The position numbers were made by a program, and so were the translations under genes. This document shows, piece by piece, positions 1-9,275 of a DNA stretch of 64,000 nucleotides. The stretch is from Martinezella multihospitum. Lineage in GTDB: Bacteria; Pseudomonadota; Alphaproteobacteria; Rhizobiales; Rhizobiaceae. The notes beneath the pieces are model-generated. The model did not search any database, had not been told where the DNA came from, and was given only the letters and a program-made list of their open reading frames with translations. The first letter of the stretch is position 1. The number at the start of each line of letters is the position of its first letter. The DNA lies in the NCBI RefSeq assembly GCF_900094585.1, contig NZ_FMAG01000006.1, positions 1 through 64,000 of the forward strand. The letters are read 5' to 3'.

Positions 1-1091
<1,091 letters not shown>

Positions 1092-1254
1092 GGCTTCATC
1101 CCTTCCTGCTATGATTTTGTTCCGGGCAACATTGGCATGGCCTCATAGAGAGACTCAAGCCAAAATCAGACACTTAGCGTCGCAATTATTATGTTTTAGC
1201 CGAGCAATCGCCACGCAGATTTTTCCATATGGCTGCGATGGCGAAGCTTCTCGA

Positions 1255-3264
1255 TCAGGCGAATTCCATGATCACGGCGTCAACGGCGAGGCTTTCACCC
1301 GGCTTGGCATTGATCTTGCCGATAACCAGATCGCGTTCGGCTCGCAAAACGTTTTCCATCTTCATCGCCTCGACGATGGCGAGCGTTTCACCGGCCTTGA
1401 CCTCCTGTCCCTCAGCAACGGCAATCGCAACAACCAGGCCCGGCATGGGGCAGAGGAGGAGCTTTGATGTATCGGGCGGTAATTTGACCGGCATCAGCTT
1501 GTCGAGTTCGGCCTGACGCGGCGTGAACACCCTAGCCCGCACAGAAATACCCTGCCAATCGATGCGCAGACCATTGAGCACGATGCGGATCTGAGCCGTC
1601 AGCTTGCGGTCGCCGACAGTGCCGACCCAAATGGAATCGCCCGGGCGCCAGTCGGTCGTAACCGTCACGGTTTTGCCGCCGATCTGCATGTCCATCTCGA
1701 AGGGAATGGTCACCACGCCTTCAAGCAATGTCACGGGCAGATAGTCCGCACCGAGCTTGACGACCCAGCTCTCCCGCAGCGGCGCGGCCGCGGAACGCAG
1801 CCGATCGCCATAACGTTCACGACGGTTGGATTCGATCAGGTTGCTGGAAAGGGCGATTGCCGACAGCAAAGCGGTTTGGTCCTCGTCCGGCGTCACCGGC
1901 GCGAAGCCATCGGGATATTCCTCGGCAATGAAGCCCGTGGAGAGGCGGCCCTCACGCCAGCGCGGATGCTTCATCAGCGCGGAGAGGAACGGCATATTGT
2001 GCTCGATGCCGTCGACAACGAAGCCATCCAAAGCTTCGCCCATTGCTTCGATGGCCTCTAGCCTCGTCGGAGCCCAGGTGCAGAGCTTGGCGATCATCGG
2101 ATCGTAATACATGGAGATTTCGGCACCTTCGAAGACGCCGGTGTCGTTGCGCACGACCGATTTCTCCGTCTTGCCCTCGCGTGGCGGACGGTAGCGCGTC
2201 AGGCGGCCGATCGAGGGCAGGAAGTTGCGATAAGGATCTTCCGCATACAAGCGGCTTTCGATCGCCCATCCGTTGAGCTTGATATCCGCCTGCTTGAACG
2301 GCAGTTTTTCGCCGGCGGCAACGCGGATCATCTGCTCGACGAGATCGATGCCGGTGACAAGTTCCGTCACCGGATGCTCGACCTGCAGGCGGGTGTTCAT
2401 TTCGAGGAAATAGAAATTCCGGTCGCGATCGACGATGAACTCGACCGTGCCGGCACTCTGGTAATCGACGGCCTTGGCAAGCGCCACGGATTGTTCGCCC
2501 ATGGCCTTGCGCGTCGCTTCGTCGAGGAACGGCGAGGGCGCTTCTTCGACGACCTTCTGGTTCCGGCGCTGGATGGAGCATTCGCGCTCGCCGAGATAGA
2601 CGACATTTCCGTGGGCATCGGCCAACACCTGGATCTCGATATGCCTGGGGTCGACGACGAATTTCTCGATGAAGACGCGGTCGTCGCCGAAGGAGCTTTT
2701 TGCTTCCGAACGGGCGCGCTCGAAACCGTCGCGCACCTCATCCTTGCTCCAGGCGATGCGCATGCCCTTGCCGCCACCGCCGGCGGACGCCTTGATCATG
2801 ACGGGATAGCCGATCTCGGCAGCGATCCTTTCCGCATGATCCGCGTCATCGATGATGCCGAGATAGCCCGGAACGGTGGAAACCTTGGCGGCATTGGCGA
2901 ATTTTTTCGATTCGATCTTGTCGCCCATGGCTTCGATCGCCTTCGGCTTCGGGCCGATGAAGACGATGCCTTCCTTCTCCAGCGCCGCACAGAAGGAGGC
3001 GCGCTCAGAGAGAAAGCCATAACCCGGATGGACCGCCTCGGCACCGGTCTCTTTGCAGGCGGCAATGATCTTGTCGGCGACGAGATAGCTTTCGGCTGCG
3101 GGCGCCGGGCCGATATGGACTGATTCATCGGCCATTTCGACATGCAACGCATCCCGGTCGGCATCGGAATAGACGGCGACCGTCAGAATGCCCATTCGTC
3201 GCGCGGTCTTGATGACGCGGCAGGCGATCTCGCCGCGATTGGCGATCAGGATTTTCTTGAACAT
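1255..3264 (-). CDS. pccA: Propionyl-CoA carboxylase alpha subunit (biotin carboxylase + biotin carrier)
   Basis: ATP-dependent carboxylation of biotin for conversion of propionyl-CoA to methylmalonyl-CoA, used in odd-chain fatty acid and branched amino acid breakdown. The 669-residue protein has the biotin carboxylase N-terminus (KKILIANRGEIACRV), ATP-grasp glycine loop GGGGKGM at about 162-168, the FLEMNTRLQVEHPVTE segment, and a C-terminal biotinyl domain with EAMKM, lysine near 635. An ATG five codons upstream exists, but GGAG lies 5 nt before the ATG at 3264, which gives the family's usual MFKKILIANRGE start. The beta subunit gene is not next to it. Close relatives are methylcrotonyl-CoA and acetyl-CoA carboxylases; overall similarity in memory favours PccA. 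Confidence 0.92.
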   Translation of the reverse strand: MFKKILIANRGEIACRVIKTARRMGILTVAVYSDADRDALHVEMADESVHIGPAPAAESYLVADKIIAACKETGAEAVHPGYGFLSERASFCAALEKEGIVFIGPKPKAIEAMGDKIESKKFANAAKVSTVPGYLGIIDDADHAERIAAEIGYPVMIKASAGGGGKGMRIAWSKDEVRDGFERARSEAKSSFGDDRVFIEKFVVDPRHIEIQVLADAHGNVVYLGERECSIQRRNQKVVEEAPSPFLDEATRKAMGEQSVALAKAVDYQSAGTVEFIVDRDRNFYFLEMNTRLQVEHPVTELVTGIDLVEQMIRVAAGEKLPFKQADIKLNGWAIESRLYAEDPYRNFLPSIGRLTRYRPPREGKTEKSVVRNDTGVFEGAEISMYYDPMIAKLCTWAPTRLEAIEAMGEALDGFVVDGIEHNMPFLSALMKHPRWREGRLSTGFIAEEYPDGFAPVTPDEDQTALLSAIALSSNLIESNRRERYGDRLRSAAAPLRESWVVKLGADYLPVTLLEGVVTIPFEMDMQIGGKTVTVTTDWRPGDSIWVGTVGDRKLTAQIRIVLNGLRIDWQGISVRARVFTPRQAELDKLMPVKLPPDTSKLLLCPMPGLVVAIAVAEGQEVKAGETLAIVEAMKMENVLRAERDLVIGKINAKPGESLAVDAVIMEFA

Positions 3265-3345
3265 GCAATCTCCGCCCAAATACCCTATTCAGTCAGTGTT
3301 TTAGCCACAAATTGCACTGCGGGTCCATGTGCAAGATATCTGCGC

Positions 3346-4281
3346 TCACGCGGTTTTTTCCAATCTCGATTGGACACGCTCCCGCCAGATGATGAAGAGG
3401 CCGGAGCTGACGATGATGGCGATGCCGATCCATTTGGAAAGATTAGGGAAATCGCCGAATATCGCGTAGCCGAGGACGGTGGCGGAAATGATTTCGAAAT
3501 ATTGGAACGGGGCAAGCAGCGAAAGCGGCGCCAGCCGGAAGGCTCTGACGACGAGCATATGCGCATAGCCCGATATCGAACCCAGAATCAGCAAAAGGAC
3601 GAGCCCAAGCGTGGAGGCGGGCAGCGAAGGTTCGAAATCGGCAATAGCGGCAGATGCTCCCGCCAGCAGGGTGACCGACATGAATAGCGTGCCACCTACG
3701 CCGGCCATGACCTGCATCGTCATCGGCGAATCCGCCTCGCCGACCGCCCGGTTCATGAACAGATAGAGCGCGAAGAGGAAAGCGCAGGCAACGGGCAACA
3801 GCGCCTTCAGTCCGAAAATCTCGAAACTCGGCTGGATGACGATCATCGCACCGACGAAGCCGATGACGATCGCCAGCCAACGCCTCCAGCCGACCTTGTC
3901 TCCGAGAAACAAGGCCGAAAGCGCTGTCAGCATAAAGGGTTCGACGAAGTAGATCGCGAAGACATCGGCAAGCGGCATGTATTTGACCGCTGCGAAGAAG
4001 AGCAGACTGGCAGCCCCGTGCAGCGCGCCCCGCAGCAGGTTCATCCAGGGGCGCTTTGCCGAAAAGGCCGACCGTCCGGCGACGGTCGCCAGCAGCGGCA
4101 GCATGCAGACAAGTTGAAAGAAGAAGCGATAGAAGGTCACCTGACCGGGCGACATGCCTTCGAAGCTCGCCATGTATTTGGCGATCGCATCCATCGTCGG
4201 CAACAGGATCATGGCGCTTGCCATGATCGTCATGCCTCTAAGCGGATTTTGCGGCGTGGAAACGGCGGAAGAAACGGACAT
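3346..4281 (-). CDS. EamA/RhaT family DMT permease
   Basis: Inner-membrane transporter of the drug/metabolite superfamily; substrate unknown. The 311-residue protein has about ten hydrophobic helices arranged as two EamA repeats (roughly 15-145 and 160-300), with the typical YMPLADVFAIYFVEPFMLTALSALFLGD segment split across helices 3-4 and its counterpart LAPFQYFEIISATVLGYAIFGD in the second half. It lies 81 bp upstream of pccA on the same strand and is divergent from the XRE regulator at 4501. Nothing in the context identifies a substrate. Confidence 0.85.
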   Translation of the reverse strand: MSVSSAVSTPQNPLRGMTIMASAMILLPTMDAIAKYMASFEGMSPGQVTFYRFFFQLVCMLPLLATVAGRSAFSAKRPWMNLLRGALHGAASLLFFAAVKYMPLADVFAIYFVEPFMLTALSALFLGDKVGWRRWLAIVIGFVGAMIVIQPSFEIFGLKALLPVACAFLFALYLFMNRAVGEADSPMTMQVMAGVGGTLFMSVTLLAGASAAIADFEPSLPASTLGLVLLLILGSISGYAHMLVVRAFRLAPLSLLAPFQYFEIISATVLGYAIFGDFPNLSKWIGIAIIVSSGLFIIWRERVQSRLEKTA

Positions 4282-4500
4282 GCACGAACATCAAACACAG
4301 GAACGGCATGCAATCAAGGCGCGATCAGGAGTGGGTTGGAAGTCTCGACGAGAGCTCAGCGGAAAACGTCACACTTTTCCAATTGGGACAGATCGCCATG
4401 GCGAGATGACGCCCTTAGACCTATCTGGAGCTTTGGAAACAGCTAAAACATGAATGCGCGGCACAAAATTGCCGGCGCGACCAGGAAAGGGATCGCACCG

Positions 4501-4923
4501 ATGTTCAAACCAGAACAAGAGACGACCGTTTTTTCGGACGAAGGCGGTGATACGCTTGGAGGGCGCTTGTCCATGGCGCGCGACGCCGCGGGAATCAGTC
4601 TCGAAACGCTGGCCAGGCAGCTTGGCGTCAGCGAGGAGACAATGCTCGCGTGGGAATCCGATCGCGCCGAGCCCAATCCCTCCGCGCTGGCCAAGATGTC
4701 GGCTCTTTTCGATGTTTCTCCAGTATGGTTGATGACCGGATCGGGCGACGGGCCTGGAGAGGACAGCGACGAGCGTGCCCTGGAAGCCGTCAGGAACGAA
4801 CTTTCGCGGCTGCGAACGGCCTATCAGGAGATGGGCCGGCTGATAGAGACGACGACAAACCAGCTAGAACGCCTCGACCATCAGATCAGGCTGCGCAATC
4901 TCAGCAAGGATGTGGCGCATTGA
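4501..4923 (+). CDS. XRE-type helix-turn-helix regulator with C-terminal coiled coil
   Basis: Probable DNA-binding regulator of 140 residues. A Cro/C1-type helix-turn-helix spans about 18-75 (LGGRLSMARDAAGISLETLA, then LGVSEETMLAWESDRAEPNP). After it comes a short acidic linker and a heptad-like helix (LSRLRTAYQEMGRLIETT) that could dimerise. The reading frame is open from 4450, but AGGAAAGGGA lies 8 nt before the ATG at 4501, so that start was chosen. It stands alone between the divergent EamA gene and a minus-strand small ORF. Target genes are not indicated. Confidence 0.8.
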   Translation: MFKPEQETTVFSDEGGDTLGGRLSMARDAAGISLETLARQLGVSEETMLAWESDRAEPNPSALAKMSALFDVSPVWLMTGSGDGPGEDSDERALEAVRNELSRLRTAYQEMGRLIETTTNQLERLDHQIRLRNLSKDVAH

Positions 4924-4965
4924 GCGCTCCGCCCTTCGATGTTCATGGCGCCGCGCTGAGCCTCT

Positions 4966-5160
4966 CTAGCTGAGGCGGGCGATCGTATCGTCGAGGTTGT
5001 CGATTGCGAGCTGCTCGCGGGCGATCATGCCGTCAAGATCGATATCCTGACTAGCCCCTTTTGTATTTGCGTCCTGCATCTTCATCGCCAGCAGTTCGTT
5101 GCGATGGGCGATCTTTTCGCCTCTGATTTTGATAAGCTTCAAGCGAAAATCATCATTCAT
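4966..5160 (-). CDS. Small hypothetical coiled-coil protein (64 aa)
   Basis: Unrecognised 64-residue protein, charged and predicted mostly helical (MNDDFRLKLIKIRGEKIAHR, ending NLDDTIARLS). The ATG at 5160 is preceded by GGAGGGA about 7 nt upstream; a TTG two codons earlier is possible. The gene is convergent with the XRE regulator, whose stop is 42 bp away. Evidence for coding is the Shine-Dalgarno and codon usage by eye only. Confidence 0.55.
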   Translation of the reverse strand: MNDDFRLKLIKIRGEKIAHRNELLAMKMQDANTKGASQDIDLDGMIAREQLAIDNLDDTIARLS

Positions 5161-5236
5161 CTCCAATCCCTCCGTTGGAATGAGTTATCCGCTGTTTCGA
5201 GCTGTCATTCGTTTTCCAGGCTTATCTCGGCCTGTC

Positions 5237-5452
5237 TCAATCGTGCCCGCGTCCACGATAAGTGGTGGGAACGCCGGCCTCCTCATGGCATTGCGCAAGA
5301 ATTTCCAGCCATGCTGCCAGTCCGTCCGGCACTTCGGCATTCCCAGCCTCCATAGCCTCCACCCATGACAGGTCGCATTGCAGGGCGCTCGCCAGATTGA
5401 TCGGCGTCCAGCGGATATGCAAAAGGCATTCGGAAAAGCGTTCTGGCGTCAT
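5237..5452 (-). CDS. Small helix-turn-helix-like protein (71 aa)
   Basis: A 71-residue protein starting MTPERFSECLLHIRWTPINL and continuing with ALQCDLSWVEAMEAGNAEVPDG. This resembles a minimal XRE-like helix-turn-helix in which the recognition helix is SWVEAMEAG, so a small DNA-binding or antitoxin-like role is possible. The start is well supported: AGGAGG precedes the ATG at 5452 by about 5 nt. It is upstream of the 64-residue ORF on the same strand (76 bp apart), and the two could be one transcript. No partner toxin was recognised. Confidence 0.6.
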   Translation of the reverse strand: MTPERFSECLLHIRWTPINLASALQCDLSWVEAMEAGNAEVPDGLAAWLEILAQCHEEAGVPTTYRGRGHD

Positions 5453-5726
5453 ACATCCTCCTATCTCAGAAGAAGTTTCACGGTGCCAGAGGGGCGCGCG
5501 AAGTCAAGTGATCATGAAAATCCGGCCGCTTTTGCCATCAAAGGCGAGGAAGGCGAATTCGCTTGGATTTCAGTCTCCGCTTTGATTATTTTCGTTTCTC
5601 CCGTTTTGGATGAAGCCGCTTCGCTCACACGGCTGATATGCCGATGGTCGGTAGCGCGTCTGCTTGCTGTCCCCAAGCACACCTCTGCCGGCCTCATCGT
5701 TATGGTGGAAAGGTCCATCAACGAAG

Positions 5727-6065
5727 TCAGGTTAAAAAGGGCATGATATCGACGCCGTCGCCGGGAAAGACGGTAATATGGGGGTGGTCCTGGAAAAGCC
5801 TTGCGGCGGATTCTGCGGTTTCAGCCTCGACCACCAGGTAGCCGCAGAATGGATTGACCGCGTCGGCGACGCCGTTCCTGGTGATGCGCGTCGTCTTTCC
5901 CACCATGCCGCCACGATCAAGGATAGAGGCAGCGTTTCTTTCCTCCCATGCCGACCACTGTGCGATGCCGATAGCATCGACAGCATCCTGCTCCGCTTTG
6001 GGTAGGCTTCGAAAAGACGCGAGGTCTTCAGGCTTCATGGTGTAAACGGCAAGGAAACGGGGCAT
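5727..6065 (-). CDS. YCII-like / dimeric alpha-beta barrel hypothetical protein
   Basis: A 112-residue cytoplasmic protein with the layout of small ferredoxin-like-fold YCII-related proteins: MPRFLAVYTMKPEDLASF at the N-terminus, and near the C-terminus GYLVVEAETAESAARLF followed by HITVFPGDGVDIMPF. Enzymatic function is unknown in this family. GGAGGTGG lies 4-8 nt before the ATG at 6065, so the start is good. The 270 bp between its stop and the 71-residue ORF downstream holds no convincing gene. Confidence 0.7.
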   Translation of the reverse strand: MPRFLAVYTMKPEDLASFRSLPKAEQDAVDAIGIAQWSAWEERNAASILDRGGMVGKTTRITRNGVADAVNPFCGYLVVEAETAESAARLFQDHPHITVFPGDGVDIMPFLT

Positions 6066-6220
6066 GAGCCACCTCCAAGGTTTTCAATGATTGCCAGCTT
6101 ACACGCCGCGCGCCTGAAAACATCCATGGAATTCTATCGTGGTGCGAAGCATCGAATGGAACACGACCCGCGTTTTCGTCACCGTCGTCCACTGCCTTCA
6201 CTTCCCGCCGCATCATCCTG

Positions 6221-6382
6221 ATGGACGGGCAGGGCATTTACATCACCCTAAATCGGAGACCGGATTCCGTCATCGCTATCCGCGAGAAAGCGAGAGCGGC
6301 CCCTAAACGAAAGAACCCGTTCGCGAAAGCCCTGGAACTCTTCGCCAGCCACTTCCCCGTCGATGTTATGGTTTCCGCATGA
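6221..6382 (+). CDS. Candidate small ORF overlapping the RNase HI start (53 aa)
   Basis: An open frame of 53 codons (MDGQGIYITLNRRPDSVIAI, ending FPVDVMVSA) whose TGA overlaps the ATG of the RNase H gene as ATGA. Such 4-nt overlaps are typical of translationally coupled genes, which is the main support. The predicted peptide is basic (REKARAAPKRKN). There is no strong Shine-Dalgarno and no recognised homologue, so it may be non-coding 5' sequence. Confidence 0.35.
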   Translation: MDGQGIYITLNRRPDSVIAIREKARAAPKRKNPFAKALELFASHFPVDVMVSA

Positions 6383-6852
6383 CCGACTCGCTTCACATCT
6401 ACACCGACGGCTCCTTCAACGCCGCCTCCCGCTCCGGAGGATGGGCGTTCGTGGTCTATGAAGGCGACCGACAGTTATATGCCGGTTGTGGCAAGGAGGC
6501 CGGCACATCGAACAACAGGTTCGAAGTCCTCGCGGTTCTGAACGCAATGGCCTGGATCGCCTCGGAGGCTTCGGCACAGCCGGTCACGCTCCGGACGGAC
6601 GCCGCCTACGTCATAGAAGGCTGCTGTCGGTGGAGAGCAATCTGGCGCACCAACGGCTGGAAGCGGATTACTCCGAACCCGCACACTCGACGCCGTCGGA
6701 TCCACGACATGGAGATCTGGCAACAACTCGACCGCCTGCTCGAACAGCATCCGAATGTGGTTGTGGAATGGTGCAAGGGGCATTCAGGAGCCGCAGGCAA
6801 CGAGCTCGCCGACATCCTTGCGCGCGATGCCGCGTGCTCAGCGGTGACTTAG
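6379..6852 (+). CDS. Ribonuclease HI-family protein
   Basis: Cleaves the RNA strand of RNA:DNA hybrids if active. The 157-residue protein has the RNase H fold: YTDGSF near residues 8-13 (first catalytic Asp), a Glu in NNRFEV near 49, Asp in RTDAAYVIEG near 73, and GHSGAAGNELAD near 134-145 with the final Asp. These cover the DEDD set. It is not in the usual rnhA context of rhizobia, so it is probably an extra copy. Its start overlaps the stop of a small upstream ORF. No symbol is given because the housekeeping rnhA may be elsewhere. Confidence 0.85.
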   Translation: MTDSLHIYTDGSFNAASRSGGWAFVVYEGDRQLYAGCGKEAGTSNNRFEVLAVLNAMAWIASEASAQPVTLRTDAAYVIEGCCRWRAIWRTNGWKRITPNPHTRRRRIHDMEIWQQLDRLLEQHPNVVVEWCKGHSGAAGNELADILARDAACSAVT

Positions 6853-7017
6853 CCGGCGCCCCTCAGTCGCAGAGCGCGATCTGCCGCTTGTAGATGATCG
6901 GGTCGCCCTTGGTACGAGCAGTTTTCCAAATTCTGTACCCAGGACTGAAGATCCATTTGGAGGGCTGCAACACGAGCGCCCAAAAGGCGCAGACCTTTGT
7001 CATTTCGCCAAGGGCCA

Positions 7018-7048
7018 AAAACAAAAAACCCGGCCAAAGCCGGGTTCT
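7018..7048 (-). terminator. Rho-independent terminator of tRNA-Leu
   Basis: On the minus strand, immediately after the tRNA, AACCCGGC-TTTG-GCCGGGTT forms a GC-rich stem-loop followed by TTTTGTTTTT. Position and polarity fit termination of the tRNA-Leu transcript. Confidence 0.85.
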
Positions 7049-7133
7049 TGGTGCGGTCGAGAAGACTCGAACTTCCACGGGTTGCCCCACAGCGACCTCA
7101 ACGCTGCGCGTCTACCAATTCCGCCACGACCGC
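7049..7133 (-). tRNA. tRNA-Leu (anticodon GAG)
   Basis: The minus strand reads GCGGTCGTGGCGGAATTGG at the 5' end and closes with the complementary CGACCGC, discriminator A and an encoded CCA. The anticodon stem CAGCG/CGCTG encloses loop TTGAGGT, giving anticodon GAG, and there is a long variable arm (TGGGGCAACCCG) as expected for a class II leucine tRNA. T-arm GTTCGAGTC is present. It decodes CUC/CUU. Total 85 nt including CCA. Confidence 0.95.
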
Positions 7134-7372
7134 ATCGTGGTAGGCCAGATTGCTCCGGCGCGGCTGCATGTAGCAAAAGCATTCGGGGGGCACAAGAGCG
7201 ATATGTCAGTTTTTTTAAATTCCTTCACAGCTCCTCCGATCGAGCTGGTCCGGATGCGGCGGAAACGCCTTACATGTTTGAATTCCCGCCCGAATAGCGC
7301 CATATGTGGACAACCCACCGGCGCGCAGGTTTTCCACACATGCGGCCGGCGCGGCGCGCAAAGGACTGCCAT

Positions 7373-8089
7373 ATGCTTCGCACCGAACTTTCTCACCAGA
7401 TGTTTCCCGTTCAAGGCACGCCGCCCGTCCGCTGGCGGATCAGCGATGGTCTTGTGCCATATGAAGAGGCCGTAGCCACGATGGAGGCGGAAGTGGCAGC
7501 GATTGCCGAGGGGCGGGCGCCGGAGCTCGTCTGGCTGGTCGAACATCCGCCACTCTATACAGCGGGCACCAGCGCCAATGCCGCCGATCTGATCGAGCCG
7601 GATCGATTTCCGGTCTTTGCGACCGGACGCGGCGGCGAATATACCTATCACGGGCCGGGTCAACGCGTGGCCTATGTCATGCTGGACCTCAAGTGTCGGC
7701 GGCAGGATATCCGTGCCTTCGTCGGCGCGCTCGAAGAGGTCATCATTCGCACGCTCGAATCGATGAATGTGCGCGGCGAGAGGCGCGAAGATCGGGTCGG
7801 CGTCTGGGTCAGGCGCCCGGAGAGGCCGATTCTGGCTGACGGCACCGTGGCCGAGGACAAGATTGCAGCCCTCGGTATCCGCGTGCGCAAATGGGTGACG
7901 TTTCACGGCCTTTCGCTGAACGTCGACCCCGATCTCGGGCACTTCACCGGCATCATTCCTTGCGGAATCTCGGCCTATGGCGTCACCAGCCTCGTCGATC
8001 TCGGCTTGCCGGTCATGATGGCGGATGTCGATATCCGCCTCCGTGAGGCGTTCGAACAAGTCTTCGGTGAAACGATCAATGACGTGTGA
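7373..8089 (+). CDS. lipB: Octanoyl-[acyl-carrier-protein]:protein N-octanoyltransferase
   Basis: Transfers octanoyl groups from ACP to lipoyl domains, the first step of lipoate cofactor synthesis. The 238-residue protein carries the LipB signatures: LVWLVEHPPLYTAGTSA, RGGEYTYHGPGQ near 82-93, and the C-terminal KIAALGIRVRKWVTFHGLSL followed by IIPCGI. The lysine and cysteine of the last segments are the catalytic pair of the family. The frame is open from 7304, but AAGGA sits just upstream of the ATG at 7373, and the family N-terminus fits this start. A monocistronic unit in this window. Confidence 0.95.
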   Translation: MLRTELSHQMFPVQGTPPVRWRISDGLVPYEEAVATMEAEVAAIAEGRAPELVWLVEHPPLYTAGTSANAADLIEPDRFPVFATGRGGEYTYHGPGQRVAYVMLDLKCRRQDIRAFVGALEEVIIRTLESMNVRGERREDRVGVWVRRPERPILADGTVAEDKIAALGIRVRKWVTFHGLSLNVDPDLGHFTGIIPCGISAYGVTSLVDLGLPVMMADVDIRLREAFEQVFGETINDV

Positions 8090-8199
8090 AGCCGATCGGT
8101 GATCGCCTGAAGACGATCCCGGATGCTACGTTGAATTCCAATGCTAAGCAGGACAGGTCAGGCGGCCTGTCCGATCCATTGCGAAAAAGCTGCTATCGC

Positions 8200-8361
8200 T
8201 CACAAGGAAAGGTCTTCGGCGTCCTCTGCCACGGGCACTTCCAATTCATCCAAAGCGCGCCGTTTCGATTTCTCCAAAAGATCTATTTTGTCTTCTGCCT
8301 TGAGAAGATCATGCAGTTTCTGATCGCTCAATATATTGTCGTGATTGTTATGCGAGGTCAT
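8200..8361 (-). CDS. Small acidic protein, 53 aa, unrecognised
   Basis: A 53-codon ORF too short for most gene finders. It begins MTSHNNHDNILSDQKLHDLL and ends VPVAEDAEDLSL. AAGGAG lies 8 nt before the ATG at 8361, an ideal Shine-Dalgarno. The middle is an amphipathic charged helix (KAEDKIDLLEKSKRRALDEL) and the tail is acidic. It is convergent with lipB. Function unknown. Confidence 0.6.
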   Translation of the reverse strand: MTSHNNHDNILSDQKLHDLLKAEDKIDLLEKSKRRALDELEVPVAEDAEDLSL

Positions 8362-8939
8362 GCGGGTAACTCCTTGACCTCTGCAGGCGAGAGTGCGTTG
8401 TCTCTCTCAGCCGTTGGCGCCTACGGATTCGGTAGCCGACGGTAAAAATAGCCTACGCCCATTTGGAGGATGTAGCGAATCATTTGGTGCGATGGTCCAT
8501 TTTCACTGCACGCCCGGCACGACAGGAGAAGTGCCCTGAAAGAAAAATGCCCTGGAAGGGAGAGCATCCAGGGCACAGAGAGGGGAACTGCACTAGAAAA
8601 GCTAGGGCGATGCGTCTGCACTTCAAGGTCCAAGTTTCAGGGTAGGTTGCATCCGTTCCGCAATCGCTCACATTCCTCGCGAAACAGTGATCGCCGACGG
8701 TCTTTGATAGGGTCCTAACGACTTTTTCCCTCTGCGCAGTGGTGATATCGTCGGTCAGTAAGTCGGACGAAAATCCCGATGGTTCCCAGCCATTATGCCG
8801 AGCCGACGCGCGCGATATTCCGTTCATCTCATGGCTAGAAATTGCGGACGGGAAAGGTTTCGCAACAGACGGAGAAACGGAAGAAACATTCCGAAACTAG
8901 AATTCATTCCCAAAGAAAACTGCAGAATGGAGTAAGGAT
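8362..8939. other. Intergenic region, 578 bp
   Basis: No convincing protein-coding frame. It contains one strong stem-loop with a T tract on the minus strand (8541-8574, listed separately). On the minus strand a weak promoter-like pair, TTGAAG (8621-8626) and TAGCTT (8599-8604) spaced 16 nt, lies just upstream of that terminator, so a very short minus-strand transcript is possible. The right end carries the promoter and Shine-Dalgarno (GGAGTAAGG) of the Cys-rich gene at 8940. Confidence 0.5.
8541..8574 (-). terminator. Rho-independent terminator on the minus strand
   Basis: TGCCCTGGA pairs with TCCAGGGCA around a loop of about 9 nt, followed on the minus strand by TTTTTCT. No annotated gene lies directly upstream on that strand, so it may end an untranslated RNA. 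Confidence 0.6.
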
Positions 8940-9257
8940 ATGAGAGCCGTTTTTGGCCCGACCCGTTATTGGAAGGCAGGCTTCGAGGCGTTGTTCCTCC
9001 TTGCCGTGTCCGTCCCGCCGGTCATGGCGCAGACCACTGGTAACAACCAGAATGCCCAGAATTCGGCATCGAGCTTCAGCTATCGGCGTGCGGATCTTGG
9101 TAGCGGCTATTCCACCTCGAGCATTCTGAAGATGCCGAACAATTCATCCTATTTCGTAACGTGCAATTGCGACGACCGGACATTGCAGGACATGACGTGC
9201 CCGACCCAGTCTTATGCATGCACCTGCGTTCCGCACGCCTATCTGATGTGCCAATAG
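8940..9257 (+). CDS. Exported Cys-rich small protein (tandem paralogue 1)
   Basis: A 105-residue protein with a probable Sec signal peptide (hydrophobic FEALFLLAVSVPPVMA, cleavage after VMA near residue 30). The mature part is Asn/Ser-rich and ends in a cysteine pattern C-N-C-D-D-x-x-L, then TCP, Y-x-C-x-C, and a final C. The same spacing recurs in the next gene, so the two are duplicates. GGAGTAAGG precedes the ATG closely. Six cysteines in an exported protein suggest disulfides. No family was recognised; function unknown. Confidence 0.7.
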   Translation: MRAVFGPTRYWKAGFEALFLLAVSVPPVMAQTTGNNQNAQNSASSFSYRRADLGSGYSTSSILKMPNNSSYFVTCNCDDRTLQDMTCPTQSYACTCVPHAYLMCQ

Positions 9258-9275
9258 GAAAGGTGGGCGCGAGAT

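Noticed and set aside
5512..5721. 69-codon minus-strand ORF
   Set aside because: No ribosome site before its TTG/ATG and no family; the composition looks like intergenic sequence.
6863..7003. 46-codon minus-strand ORF after the tRNA-Leu terminator
   Set aside because: No strong ribosome site and no homologue recognised; may be a remnant but cannot be supported.
8086..8445. 119-codon plus-strand ORF overlapping the lipB stop
   Set aside because: No ribosome site; the minus strand contains a better small ORF with an ideal ribosome site in the same place.
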